Shown: positions 16,718-25,749 of the stretch, piece after piece
Numbering within the stretch: position 1 is the first letter of the stretch
Layout of the letters: each line of letters begins with the position of its first letter
Origin: DASRJW01 sp964567755
GTDB lineage: Bacteria > Krumholzibacteriota > Krumholzibacteriia > G020349025
Direction of reading: 5' to 3'
Length of the DNA stretch: 64,000 nt
Assembly: GCA_964567755.1 (NCBI GenBank)
Contig: CAZMNW010000035.1
Span: forward strand, 1 to 64,000
Notes under the pieces: model-generated
What the model was told of the DNA's origin: nothing
Seen by the model: only the letters and a program-made list of their open reading frames with translations
The model's database searches: none
Translations under genes and position numbers: made by a program

Positions 16718-19700
16718 TTGCGTCGTTGGATGGTGGCATGCGCGCTGGGGTGCGCCAGCGCCGCGTTCCCGCCTAGTCTTTGGGCCGCGGCACCCGCGCT
16801 GTTCTCACCCAGCGTTGTTTCCGACCCGCACTACGCGACGTGGCGAACGAGTCTCGCCGAGGCATCGACGCGCGCGCGCGCCCTGATCGCCGACGATGAA
16901 GCAGCGCGTTGCGGCTCCGCCGACGCCATCCGGCCGCTCACCTTCCAGGCCCGCCGGGCCCGTCAGGCTCTCCTCGGCGCGCTCGCAGCACGCGGTGTCG
17001 AGCCGGCGCCCGCTCCTGGGGCGGGGATCGCCTGGCCCTGGGGACCCGGCATCGCGCACCCACGCGTCACCGTCGTGGACAGCATGGACATCGCCATCTA
17101 TGTCGACGACGGCCGGCTGCTCGAGCTCAACCTGAACGGCGCGCTGGAGGTCGATCCATTCGAAGCCGCACAAGCCTTCTACGCCGACCACGATGACGAA
17201 TACGACTTCCTGTTTCTGTTCACCAACTTCTACACCGAGCTTTTCGGCGGACAGCTGCTCGCCTACCACTTGGCGGTCGCCAACGACGTCGGCGGCTTGG
17301 GATACGTGCACGTGTTCGGCTCGGATCATTTCAACGATGGCCCCGATTTCACCAACAACGCGATACTCGGACAGTTGCAGAGCTTCGTGCACTTGGGCAA
17401 CGTCCGCGATTATCCGGCACACCCGGCGAGCCTTTACTGGCGCGATTACACTGCCGCCGCATTCATGGCGCATGAGATCAGCCATCGTTGGGGCGCCCGG
17501 ATTCGCTTGTGCTCGCAGTCGGGTCCGCCCTTGGCAATGCTCGGCAGGAGCAACGTGCACTGGTCTTTCTTCTTTGATTCACGTTCTTCGGTGCTCGAGG
17601 GCAATGCGTGGGAAGGCGACGTCGCCCCGTACGTGAGCGGCACTCCCACTGCGGTGTACAGCCCGCTCGATCTGTACCTGATGGGGATGTTGGCGGAATC
17701 GGACATCGCCACGAGTGCGTTCTGGTACGTGGCGAACCCTCGAGATTGCTCGCCGAGCGTCGACAGCCGCGGCAACCCGTGGGCGCCCGCTTCGGCTCCG
17801 ACGAGCGGGGTGCTCTGCGATGGCGATCGCATCGATTTCGATCTCGCCTGCATCCAGGCTGCGAACGGTGGTCGTGTGCCATCCTACCCAGAAGCACCAC
17901 GCGACTTCCGGGTGGCGACCATGCTGTTGACCTCGCCGAATACACCCGTGCAACAATCCGATCTCGACAAGCTCGCAGCGCTGCGCCAGGAACTCGCCGG
18001 GTTCTTCAGCGCCCAAACGCAGCTCCGCGGCAATCTCGACTTCCACTTGGACGAAGTACCGGCGCGCGTGCTTTTCGAGCACCTGCCGCAGGGCGATGTC
18101 GAGGATCCCGCGGCCCCGATCCCGATCCGCACCCGCATTGCCCTCGATCCGCGCAGCCTGCCGACCACTCTCGACGACGTACGGCTCTTGCTGCATACCA
18201 GTATCGACGGCGGCGATTTCATCGAAACTCCGATGACGGCCGAAGCACCGGACACCTGGAGCGGCGCCATCCCGGCGCAGGCACTCGGCACTCAGGTGCG
18301 CTACTACTTGCGCGCGACGACCATTTTGTCCGAGCACGAGCACGTGCTCCCCGCTGGAGCGCCGGGCGCGACGTTCACGTTCGACGTCGTCCCGGACACC
18401 GCACCGCCCATGATCGCGCATGTCCCCGTCCGCAGTCACTCGCGCAACGCCGAACCAGTGCTGTTGCGGTCCGTCGTGCGCGATCCGCACTTCGTTGCCA
18501 GCGTCACCGTGGAGTACGGGCCGAGCGGCGGCGCGATGCAAACGCAGAGTCTCGCGCGACAAGGAACCACCGAGGTGTGGGAAACGCGCCTGCAGCTGCC
18601 CGGCGACGTCGGCGACCGCATCGATTACCGGATTGTCGCGCGCGACGCGGCGCTCGAGCTGCACCAGGCGATCCTTCCCACGACGGGTTTCTATAGTATC
18701 GACGTCACCTTGGAACAGTTCGAGAGCGTCGAGTTCGAGGACCCGCTGTGGACGCACCGCTCATTGAAATACGAAGGCCCCGACGAATGGCACCCGGGCG
18801 AGAGGCAGAACGTCACACCCAGCGGACGCTTCTGCTGGAAGCTGGGTCCGACGAACTTGAGCACCAACCCGCGCGTCGGCCAAATGGCGTTGGAACAGGA
18901 TGCGGTGCTCGAAGGGCCGGCGGTGTACCTGCGCGAAGGTTGGCAGATGACTTTCTACCATCGCTATTACTTGCGACTGTCGCCACAGGGCACCGATCCC
19001 GGCGCGATGGATGGCGCCATCGTCGAGGTGCAGTACGGCCCGAGCCCGCCCGATCCCGAGCGCGATCGTTGGTGGCTGGTCGATCCGGACGATGGCTATC
19101 CCTGGCAGTTCGGGGCATACGCCTATTTCAATCCGCTGCAGTGGTACCCGTGCTTCTCGGGCCAGCTCGACTCATGGCAGCAGAAGCGCATCAGCAGCTA
19201 CCCAGCGCTCGACAACAGCTGGGTGCGTTTCCGCTTCCGCGTCACCTCGAGCATCGCCTGGCCAAACACGATCGCGCGCCCGGGTTACTACCTGGACGAC
19301 ATCGTCATCGATCCGGGCCTCGCCGTGCCGGTGACCCTCGATGAACTACAGGGTGCACGCACCGCGGATGGCGTGCGTCTGAGCTGGCGCGCGCGCGACC
19401 TCGAGGCCAGCGATGTTTTCCGCATCAGCCGCGCCACGCTCGTGCGCTCGCCCGCGGGCCAGGACTTGGTCGGGCCTTTCGAGCCCGTGGGCACCGTCGA
19501 CGCCCACCCCTCACACCACAACTATGTCTGGGAAGATACAGACGCGAGCGTCGATCAAGTGTACGTCTATCGGATCACGCTCGTGCGCGGTCTCGAAGCC
19601 ACAAGCCGCGAGGTCACGGTCGGTAGCCTAGTGGTGCGCTTCGCGCTCCACCCCAATCGTCCCAATCCGTTCAATCCGTCGACCGAGATCGCCTTCGACC

Positions 19701-19912
19701 TGCCGGAGCGCGGCGCGACCTCGCTGATCGTGTATGACGTGCGCGGTGAACGCGTGCGCGCTCTCGCGAACGGCGTGCTCGCTGCGGGTCCGCACCGGTT
19801 GCGTTGGGACGGCATGGATGACACCGGCCGCGCCGCCGCTTCGGGCGTCTATCTTTGCGCCCTCGAAAGCGCCAGCCAACGCGCCACGCGCCGCCTGCTG
19901 CTACTGCGCTGA
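16718..19912 (+). CDS. Large secreted protein with HEISH motif and C-terminal FlgD-like Ig domain
   Basis: A 1064-residue extracellular protein. The preferred start is TTG 16718 with GGAGG 4 nt upstream; ATG 16730 is the alternative. The longer open frame starts before the promoter. A signal peptide (RRWMVACALGCASAAF) is followed by a domain with MAHEISHRWG (His252, Glu253, His256) embedded in YDFLFLFTNFYTE-type strands, suggestive of a zinc peptidase. The middle has fibronectin/Ig-like and sugar-binding-like beta segments. The C-terminus (about 980-1064), with NRPNPFNPSTEIAFDL, GERVR and GVYLCAL, is the FlgD-like domain used as a C-terminal sorting or assembly signal in FCB bacteria. It converges on another FlgD-Ig gene 14 nt away. 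Confidence 0.78.
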   Translation: MRRWMVACALGCASAAFPPSLWAAAPALFSPSVVSDPHYATWRTSLAEASTRARALIADDEAARCGSADAIRPLTFQARRARQALLGALAARGVEPAPAPGAGIAWPWGPGIAHPRVTVVDSMDIAIYVDDGRLLELNLNGALEVDPFEAAQAFYADHDDEYDFLFLFTNFYTELFGGQLLAYHLAVANDVGGLGYVHVFGSDHFNDGPDFTNNAILGQLQSFVHLGNVRDYPAHPASLYWRDYTAAAFMAHEISHRWGARIRLCSQSGPPLAMLGRSNVHWSFFFDSRSSVLEGNAWEGDVAPYVSGTPTAVYSPLDLYLMGMLAESDIATSAFWYVANPRDCSPSVDSRGNPWAPASAPTSGVLCDGDRIDFDLACIQAANGGRVPSYPEAPRDFRVATMLLTSPNTPVQQSDLDKLAALRQELAGFFSAQTQLRGNLDFHLDEVPARVLFEHLPQGDVEDPAAPIPIRTRIALDPRSLPTTLDDVRLLLHTSIDGGDFIETPMTAEAPDTWSGAIPAQALGTQVRYYLRATTILSEHEHVLPAGAPGATFTFDVVPDTAPPMIAHVPVRSHSRNAEPVLLRSVVRDPHFVASVTVEYGPSGGAMQTQSLARQGTTEVWETRLQLPGDVGDRIDYRIVARDAALELHQAILPTTGFYSIDVTLEQFESVEFEDPLWTHRSLKYEGPDEWHPGERQNVTPSGRFCWKLGPTNLSTNPRVGQMALEQDAVLEGPAVYLREGWQMTFYHRYYLRLSPQGTDPGAMDGAIVEVQYGPSPPDPERDRWWLVDPDDGYPWQFGAYAYFNPLQWYPCFSGQLDSWQQKRISSYPALDNSWVRFRFRVTSSIAWPNTIARPGYYLDDIVIDPGLAVPVTLDELQGARTADGVRLSWRARDLEASDVFRISRATLVRSPAGQDLVGPFEPVGTVDAHPSHHNYVWEDTDASVDQVYVYRITLVRGLEATSREVTVGSLVVRFALHPNRPNPFNPSTEIAFDLPERGATSLIVYDVRGERVRALANGVLAAGPHRLRWDGMDDTGRAAASGVYLCALESASQRATRRLLLLR

Positions 19913-19926
19913 GGCCTGGCCGAGAT

Positions 19927-20709
19927 TCAGCGAGTCTTCACCACACGACTTTCGCCAGCTCGTTCGCCCGCGCGCGAACGGACGATGTAGACACCGGCGG
20001 CGCACTCCGCGCCGTCTTGACTCCGGCCATCCCAGTCGATCGCATGCGGCCCGGACGTGAGCCACGTTTTCGTGAGAAGAGATCGGACAACTCGCCCGCG
20101 CACGTCGAAAATCTGGAGATCCACGGGTGCACCACCGCCCACTTCGAGCAGCACCTGGGTCCGGTTGCGGAACGGGCTCGGTACCACACGCTGTTGCAGT
20201 GTGGCCGGGAAGATCTCGTAGCCGGTGGGCGTGAGCGAGGCAGCTCGGACGTCGAACACCGTGTCGGTGCACGTCACCAGACCGTTGAGCGAGATCACGA
20301 TCTCGATGCGGGGAAACTCGCCGCCTCCGGCGATCACCCCGCTGTCGAAGTGCTGTGATTCATTCCCATCGATGGAGAGGTCGAGGCTCAGTTGCTCTTG
20401 GACGGCGAACTCGCCACCGACGCGATAGGTCCCGGAGCCCGTGATCGCGACCGGCTGTGGGATGCGCGGCAGTGTCCACTGCACGCCCGAAACCTCGTAC
20501 ACATCGAAGAGTCCATCGAACGCCAGATGCCGGAGCGCGAAGGTGCCGGCAAGCGCTTCCGTGCTCACCGGGCAATCGCACATCCCGAAACAGCCGGTCT
20601 CGAACGCAGCCTCTGATTCCAGTTGGTAGGTCTCCGCCTCGGCTTGGAGTGTGGCGCCGAGGACGGAGGCGATGAACAACGAAGAATGTGCGTGGCGGGC
20701 CAGTTGCAT
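19927..20709 (-). CDS. Secreted protein with C-terminal FlgD-like Ig domain
   Basis: A 260-residue protein. The ATG at 20709 is chosen because GGAGG lies 9 nt upstream and it begins a signal peptide (LARHAHSSLFIASVLGATL, cleaved near AEAET); the open frame extends 75 nt further. The mature part has a Cys-rich patch (CFGMCDCP) and beta-rich sequence. The last 85 residues (VVPSPFRNRTQVLLEV, VRGRVVRSL, GVYIVRS) form the FlgD-like domain. It is convergent with the large FlgD-Ig protein. The function of the N-terminal part is unknown. Confidence 0.75.
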   Translation of the reverse strand: MQLARHAHSSLFIASVLGATLQAEAETYQLESEAAFETGCFGMCDCPVSTEALAGTFALRHLAFDGLFDVYEVSGVQWTLPRIPQPVAITGSGTYRVGGEFAVQEQLSLDLSIDGNESQHFDSGVIAGGGEFPRIEIVISLNGLVTCTDTVFDVRAASLTPTGYEIFPATLQQRVVPSPFRNRTQVLLEVGGGAPVDLQIFDVRGRVVRSLLTKTWLTSGPHAIDWDGRSQDGAECAAGVYIVRSRAGERAGESRVVKTR

Positions 20710-20786
20710 CGCTGGGCACCTCCAAGAAGCGCCGCCAAGGCCTCGAGGCCAGAAGGTCCTTCGACCCCCACGGGCCGGCTGCATTC

Positions 20787-20795
20787 ATTCTACCA
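20787..20795 (-). promoter_or_regulatory. Extended -10 promoter (TGG-TAGAAT)
   Basis: TAGAAT at 20787-20792 on the reverse strand, preceded by TGG. There is no clear -35. The leader to the FlgD-Ig gene would be about 70 nt. Confidence 0.4.
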
Positions 20796-21031
20796 CTGGC
20801 TTCGAATCGCGACGAGCGCCACCTGTTGAGAGACCGCACAGCCGCGACTGAAAGGCGGCAACGCCCGGCTCCCGACCAGAGACGTCTCCCCGCAACAGCG
20901 TGCGCGAGATCGTGTCGATGGCGCGCACGAGGGCGCGCCCGATGTTTACCTGCGGGCCCTGATCCGTGCGCGGGGTTCACCTCTTGCGCGAGGCCAAGGC
21001 GTAGGCGTCGAAGTAACGCTGCATGGGAACC

Positions 21032-21172
21032 TCACTCGATGCGACGCGCGAAGTTCTCGCAGCAGGTGGACTCGGCGAAGAACGCGAGCTCGAACTCATC
21101 GTCGACCCCATCCCGAGGCGCGGGCCGGGAATTCTTGCGAACCAGGATCCTGACATCGTCCGCGTTGCTCAT
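21032..21172 (-). pseudogene. Short frame resembling the C-terminus of DnaB (probable decayed fragment)
   Basis: A 46-codon frame on the reverse strand, ATG at 21172 to TGA at 21032. Its end, LAFFAESTCCENFARRIE, aligns with the end of the resident DnaB, LKFFAEYTRFENLARGMA, and both are followed directly by TGA. Its start (NADDVRILVRK) resembles DADVVLFLYRE of DnaB with an internal deletion of roughly 25 residues. The nucleotide block TTCTTCGCCGA is identical in both. The fragment lies on the same strand as dnaB, across the cupin gene. It could instead be a small novel gene; duplication and decay is the simpler reading. Confidence 0.45.
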
Positions 21173-21201
21173 CGGACGACAGAGCACTCACCATTCTCGC
21201 C

Positions 21202-21231
21202 TTGCCGTCGCGCCGGCATCGGTGTTATGAG
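21202..21231 (+). promoter_or_regulatory. Possible promoter of the cupin gene
   Basis: TTGCCG (21202-21207), an 18-nt spacer and TGT-TATGAG (extended -10; hexamer 21226-21231), about 35 nt upstream of the start codon. Confidence 0.4.
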
Positions 21232-21266
21232 ATCCTTCTGGGCTCGAAAATGGGAGGTTTTACGAC

Positions 21267-21728
21267 ATGCACAGACGAACGGTGTGGAACGTAGCGGCGG
21301 CTTTCTTCGGACTCGGACTCCTGGCGCAGACGGTGGTGGCACAGGAAGGTAAACCGTCGAACGCAACCTTCCTGCCAGCGGGCGACATGAAGTTCACGCC
21401 CGTCGAGGGTTTCCCCGGCTTGCAGATGGCCGTGGCCGAAGGGGATCCGACCAAAGGGCCCAACCATTTCTTCATCAAGTTCGCGGCGGGCTTCGCTGCA
21501 CCGCTCCATCATCATACCTCCGACCACCACGCCACCGTGATCTCTGGCACGCTGGTGCTCAATGCCGACGGCAAGGACCACAAACTCGGGCCGGGATCCT
21601 ACTTCGCGTTCTCGGGAAAGGCGAAGCACATCACCCGGTGCGAGCCCGGATCCGACTGCCTGCTGTTCGTGGACGTGCGCGGCCCCTGGGACGTGGTTCC
21701 CGAGGCGAAGGCCGAGGGCAAGAAGTAA
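21267..21728 (+). CDS. Periplasmic cupin-domain protein
   Basis: A 153-residue secreted protein. The signal peptide (about 1-25, cleaved after VVAQ) precedes a single cupin barrel whose first motif LHHHTSDHHATVISGTL supplies His metal ligands; the second motif is GSYFAFSGKAKHI. Proteins of this type may be metal-dependent enzymes or small-molecule binders, and no substrate can be assigned. GGGAGG precedes the ATG. It is convergent with dnaB, 15 nt apart. Two Cys (CEPGSDC) near the C-terminus could form a disulfide. Confidence 0.85.
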   Translation: MHRRTVWNVAAAFFGLGLLAQTVVAQEGKPSNATFLPAGDMKFTPVEGFPGLQMAVAEGDPTKGPNHFFIKFAAGFAAPLHHHTSDHHATVISGTLVLNADGKDHKLGPGSYFAFSGKAKHITRCEPGSDCLLFVDVRGPWDVVPEAKAEGKK

Positions 21729-21743
21729 CCACGCCGGGCGCGC

Positions 21744-23099
21744 TCAGGCCATGCCGCGGGCGAGGTTCTCGAAGCGGGTGTATTCGGCGAAGAACTTGAG
21801 CTTGACCTCACCGATGGGGCCGTTGCGGTGCTTGCCGATGATGACCTCGGCGATGCCCTTCAGGTCCTCCGGACACTCGCGATCGTAGACTTCCTCGCGG
21901 TAGAGGAACAGCACGACATCGGCGTCCTGCTCGATGGCGCCCGACTCGCGCAGGTCCGACAGCATCGGGCGCCGGTTGCCAGCGCGCGACTCGACGGCGC
22001 GCGACAGCTGCGACAGCGACAGCACCGGAACATCCAGCTCCTTCGACAGGCCCTTGAGCGCGCGCGAGATCGACGAAATCTCCTGCTGGCGGTTCTCCTG
22101 CTTGGCGGCCGACGTCATGAGCTGCAGGTAGTCCACCACGATCAGGCGCAGACCTTTCTCCATCTTCAGCCGCCGTGCTTTGGCGCGCATTTCCAGCACG
22201 TTGATCGCCGGCGTGTCGTCGACGTAGATCGGCGCGCTGGTGAGCAGGCTCGCCGCGCGCGTCAGGTTCGGCCACTCGTGCTTGGCGATGACGCCCTTGC
22301 GCAAGCGGTAGCTGTCGACGCGCGCCTCCGAGCACAGCATGCGCAGTGCCAACTGCTGCTTCGACATCTCCAAGCTGAAGATGGCAACCGGGTGTTTGCT
22401 GTCGATGGCGACGTTCTGCACGATCGAGAGCATGAGGCTGGTCTTGCCCATCGACGGCCGCGCCGCGAGGATGAGCAGGTCGCCGTTGTGCAAGCCGGTG
22501 AGCATGGCGTCCAGGTCATCGAAGCCGCATCGGATGCCGGTCATGGCATCGGGGTTGTGGTGCAGGTTCTCGATTTCGACGAAGCTCTGGCGCACGACGT
22601 CCTTGATGTGTACGAAGCCTTCGCGCACGCCGCCTTCGCTGATCGAGAAGATGCTGGCTTGCGCCTGGTCGAGCAGCTCCTTGGTGGGCAGCCGGTCGGC
22701 GTAGCCTTCCTGAATGATCTCTTTCGACGCCGTGATCAGCCGGCGCGCCAGGTACTTGTCGTAGACGATGCGCGCATGGTGTTCGACGTTGGCGGCAGTG
22801 GCGACGCTGTCGAGCAACGTCGACAACGCGACGCTGCCGCCGACGGCCTCGAGCCGGTCCATGCGCCGCAGCTCGTTGGTGATGGTGACGATGTCCACCA
22901 CATCGCGGCGCTCGAAGAGCTGGACGGCGGCCTGGTAGATGAGTCGATGCGCCGACTTGTAGAAGCAGTCGGCGACGAGGAGCTCGAGCGAGCGCGGCAG
23001 CGCTTCGGTCTCGAGGAGAATGGCGCCGAGAACCGCTACCTCGGCTTCGAGCGAATGTGGCGGCACGCGCCCCACCATCGACCGGTCCAACGTCTCCAT
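21744..23099 (-). CDS. dnaB: Replicative DNA helicase DnaB
   Basis: A 451-residue hexameric 5'-3' helicase that unwinds DNA at the fork. The N-terminal domain begins VGRVPPHSLEAEVAVLGAIL. The RecA-like domain carries AARPSMGKTSLML (Walker A), LRLIVVDYLQLM (Walker B) and LRESGAIEQDADVVLFLYR. The start is the ATG at 23099 with GGAG 7 nt upstream; a further 81 open codons reach into the leader and are not conserved. No intein is present. It follows udg on the same strand after a 179-nt gap that contains its own promoter. Confidence 0.96.
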   Translation of the reverse strand: METLDRSMVGRVPPHSLEAEVAVLGAILLETEALPRSLELLVADCFYKSAHRLIYQAAVQLFERRDVVDIVTITNELRRMDRLEAVGGSVALSTLLDSVATAANVEHHARIVYDKYLARRLITASKEIIQEGYADRLPTKELLDQAQASIFSISEGGVREGFVHIKDVVRQSFVEIENLHHNPDAMTGIRCGFDDLDAMLTGLHNGDLLILAARPSMGKTSLMLSIVQNVAIDSKHPVAIFSLEMSKQQLALRMLCSEARVDSYRLRKGVIAKHEWPNLTRAASLLTSAPIYVDDTPAINVLEMRAKARRLKMEKGLRLIVVDYLQLMTSAAKQENRQQEISSISRALKGLSKELDVPVLSLSQLSRAVESRAGNRRPMLSDLRESGAIEQDADVVLFLYREEVYDRECPEDLKGIAEVIIGKHRNGPIGEVKLKFFAEYTRFENLARGMA

Positions 23100-23243
23100 G
23101 CCGGTACTCCACTTCCACTTCGCGACACCGCACCCACGCACTGCGCGCGGAGCGAAACCCACGGCCGACGTCGGAGATCCGGACCCAGGCGCGGCAAGCG
23201 CCGGACCCACGGGAACCGGACCCGGGAGGAGGGCGTTCGGGGG

Positions 23244-23272
23244 ATTGTAGCGCAGCGCGAGGTGCGCTTCAG
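23244..23272 (-). promoter_or_regulatory. Promoter of dnaB with repeat-containing leader
   Basis: CTGAAG (23267-23272), a 17-nt spacer and TACAAT (23244-23249) on the reverse strand. The leader of about 137 nt contains three direct copies of CCGGACCC on the plus strand (23179, 23201 and 23216). Confidence 0.45.
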
Positions 23273-23278
23273 AAACTT

Positions 23279-24034
23279 TCAGTCGGCACCATCGCAGGCC
23301 CGGCGCACTTTCTGGATATCTTCCCAAACCGGCCGTTTCCACTGTGGGTTACGCAACAGTGCCGCCGGGTGATAAGTGGGGAAAACTGGAATCTCGGCAT
23401 AGGTGTGCCGCTCCGTGCGCAGCCGCGCCATCGACTCCTGCTTGCCGAGCAACGTCGCCGCCGCATGCCGTCCGAGCGTGCAAATGACGCGCGGTTGCAG
23501 CAGTCGAACTTGGCGTTCGAGGAACGGCCGGCAGGCGGCGATTTCGTCGGGCTCGGGATCGCGGTTTCCCGGCGGCCGGCACTTGACGATGTTGGTGATG
23601 AAGACATCTTCACGCCGCATCTGCACCGACTCGATGATCTTGGTGAGCAGTTGCCCGGCACGGCCGACGAAGGGCTCGCCCTTGGCGTCTTCGTCGGCAC
23701 CGGGCCCTTCGCCGACGAAGAGCAAGCTCGCCCGATCCGGCCCGACGCCGGGAACCGCGTTCGTGCGCGTCGCGTGCAACCGACAGCCGGTGCAGGCGCG
23801 CACTTCGGCAGCGACCCGTGCCAGCGAATCGTTCGCTGTGCTTTCGGGCGCGGTCGCGGCTGGCTGCCGCGTGGCCAACTTCTTCGCTGCCAGGGCTTGG
23901 GTGACTGGTGCGGCTGCTCCCGCCTCCTCGATGCCTTGCGTTTGCACTCGCAACGCCATTTTCTCTCCGGCATCGAGCCGTTGCTGCAGGTAGCGCCGCA
24001 ATGTGCCCACGGCCTCAGCGTTGGATTCGCTCAT
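23279..24034 (-). CDS. udg: Uracil-DNA glycosylase, iron-sulfur family 4
   Basis: A 251-residue base-excision enzyme removing uracil from DNA. The catalytic-loop block GEGPGADEDAKGEPFVGRAG and the TYHPAALLRN segment are family 4 motifs. Cys81, Cys84, Cys168 and Cys185 are positioned as the 4Fe-4S ligands. The first 70 residues are a low-conservation, Ala-rich extension that some bacterial members have. The start is the ATG at 24034 with GGAGG just upstream. It lies 58 nt downstream of coaBC in the yicC-gmk-rpoZ-coaBC-udg run. Confidence 0.94.
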   Translation of the reverse strand: MSESNAEAVGTLRRYLQQRLDAGEKMALRVQTQGIEEAGAAAPVTQALAAKKLATRQPAATAPESTANDSLARVAAEVRACTGCRLHATRTNAVPGVGPDRASLLFVGEGPGADEDAKGEPFVGRAGQLLTKIIESVQMRREDVFITNIVKCRPPGNRDPEPDEIAACRPFLERQVRLLQPRVICTLGRHAAATLLGKQESMARLRTERHTYAEIPVFPTYHPAALLRNPQWKRPVWEDIQKVRRACDGAD

Positions 24035-24092
24035 CCTTCCTCCACGCTCACTGTGCCGCGGGCAACCGCGGCGTCGCGTCCCATGGTCGCGC

Positions 24093-25430
24093 TCAGGCTC
24101 CCGCCGGCGCACGACGCTTGGCGAGTTCGCCTTCGACCGCATCGAGAACGATCTCGGCGATGACTTCTTTCTCCAACACGGGTGTGGACTCGACCAAGCC
24201 CTCGGCGTTCCAAATCCACACCTGATTCGTGCGCTGGTCGGGACCCGTTTCTTCCCCGACACGATTGGCGACGATGAGGTCGAGCCCTTTGTCGCGCAGC
24301 TTCTGCTGCGCTGCCGCGCTCGGATCCGCGTCGGTCTCGAGCGCGAAGCCGACGAACAATCGTGCGCCCTTCGCGGCACGCAACGTCGCCAGCACGTCCG
24401 GCGTCGGTTCGAGATCGAGCTGCAGCGCCGATCGTGTTCGTTTGATCTTGCGCGGGGCGACATCGCGCGGCCGGTAGTCGGCGACCGCCGCCGCCATGAG
24501 AAGAATTCCAGCTTGCGGCAGCCACTCTTGGCACACGCGCAACATTTCCGCCGCCGATTCGACGCGCGCGAAGTCTGCGAGCCCCGCGGGGGGCAGCAGC
24601 GCACTCGGTCCCGACACGAGGTGCACGCGAGCGCCACGCCGCGCCGCGGCCGCCGCCAGCGCATAACCCATGCGCCCGCTGGAGCGATTGCCGACGAAAC
24701 GAACGGGGTCGATGGCTTCCCACGTGCCAGCCGCCGTGACCAGCACATCCAGGTCCGCGAGCGAACGCGGCTCCGTGCGCTGCGAATGCGGCAGCGCGGC
24801 AGCAGAACCGCCGGCGTTCGCCACACGCGACGATTGTGCCTGCGCCAGCAGTTCCCGCAGCCTCGACACGATGGTCTCGGGCTCGGCCATCCGTCCTTCA
24901 CCTTCCCAGCTGCACGCCAAACCGCCGCGTTCGGGATCCACGAACCGGAACCCGAGGGTGCGCAACGCGGCAACATTGCGCTGATTGATGGCGTTGCGCC
25001 ACATGTGCTCGTTCATCGCCGGCGCCACGAGCACCGGACAAACCACGGCAGAGAGGAAGGTGGTCACCGCATCGTCGGCGATGCCTGCGTGTACCTTGCC
25101 GAGAAGATTGTAGGTCGCCGGTGCGACGACGACGGCATCGGCCCAACCGGCAAGGTCGACATGCTCCACCGCGCCCATCTCGAAGACGCGGTCGAAAGTG
25201 CTCGTGACCACGCGGTTGCCGGAAAGGGTCTCGAACGTGAGCGGCGCGACGAATCGCTGCGCCGCCTCGGTCATGATGACCGCGACGCGCGCGCCGGCTT
25301 TGACCAACGCACGCGTCAAGTACGCCGCCTTGTAGGCGGCGATGCCTCCGGTGACGCAGAGCACAATGCGGCGGCCCCGCAACGGCTCCCCGGAGTCCGC
25401 GGCGTCAGAGAATGGATTCGGGTTTTTCAT
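24093..25430 (-). CDS. coaBC: Bifunctional phosphopantothenoylcysteine decarboxylase / phosphopantothenate-cysteine ligase
   Basis: Two successive steps of coenzyme A synthesis in one polypeptide. The CoaC flavoprotein half has CVTGGIAAYKAAYLTR, the EHVDLAGWAD catalytic His and PAMNEHMW with GGLACSWEGEGRM. The CoaB half starts with LVTAAGTWEAIDPVRFVGNR and GRMGYALA. The start is the ATG at 25430, which overlaps the rpoZ end by 26 nt; the 445-residue length is normal. The gene order yicC-gmk-rpoZ-coaBC is a widely conserved bacterial cluster. Confidence 0.95.
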   Translation of the reverse strand: MKNPNPFSDAADSGEPLRGRRIVLCVTGGIAAYKAAYLTRALVKAGARVAVIMTEAAQRFVAPLTFETLSGNRVVTSTFDRVFEMGAVEHVDLAGWADAVVVAPATYNLLGKVHAGIADDAVTTFLSAVVCPVLVAPAMNEHMWRNAINQRNVAALRTLGFRFVDPERGGLACSWEGEGRMAEPETIVSRLRELLAQAQSSRVANAGGSAAALPHSQRTEPRSLADLDVLVTAAGTWEAIDPVRFVGNRSSGRMGYALAAAAARRGARVHLVSGPSALLPPAGLADFARVESAAEMLRVCQEWLPQAGILLMAAAVADYRPRDVAPRKIKRTRSALQLDLEPTPDVLATLRAAKGARLFVGFALETDADPSAAAQQKLRDKGLDLIVANRVGEETGPDQRTNQVWIWNAEGLVESTPVLEKEVIAEIVLDAVEGELAKRRAPAGA

Positions 25431-25665
25431 CCTGTCGGGTCTCGAGCGCGCTCGCCGTCGCCGTATGCTCGTCGATGTAGACGAAGTCGACATCGCCGCG
25501 CCCGACGCGCTTCAGCGCCCGCGACGTCACCTTTTCTTTCGATTCATCGCGTCCGACCATGCGCATGACACTGTTGATCTTGCGTGCCTCGCGCGCGGCC
25601 ACGACTATCGCTTCGTACTTGTTGAGCACGACCGTCGTCACTTTTTCGATTGCTACGTATGCCAT
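25405..25665 (-). CDS. rpoZ: RNA polymerase omega subunit
   Basis: An 86-residue subunit that helps assemble beta-prime in RNA polymerase. MAYVAIEKVTTVVLNKYEAI opens the omega fold, followed by VVAAREARKIN, the characteristic REARKIN block, and KVTSRALKRV. The ATG at 25665 is preferred on homology; a GTG at 25686 is an alternative. It sits between gmk and coaBC, overlapping coaBC. Confidence 0.92.
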   Translation of the reverse strand: MAYVAIEKVTTVVLNKYEAIVVAAREARKINSVMRMVGRDESKEKVTSRALKRVGRGDVDFVYIDEHTATASALETRQDEKPESIL

Positions 25666-25749
25666 ATTCGCGCCATCGACCTCCACTCCGGATTTTCCAC
25701 GTCACTCGGACGGCGCGCGCGCGCGCCGCATTCGTCGTCCCGCCGGGCG

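Larger units (their letters stand above)
20710..21266. other. Intergenic region with two promoters and a dnaB-like fragment
   Basis: 557 nt between the FlgD-Ig gene and the cupin gene. It contains an extended -10 promoter on the reverse strand (20787-20795), a 46-codon reverse-strand reading frame resembling the DnaB C-terminus (21032-21172) and a plus-strand promoter (21202-21231). The rest shows no gene I can support. Confidence 0.5.
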
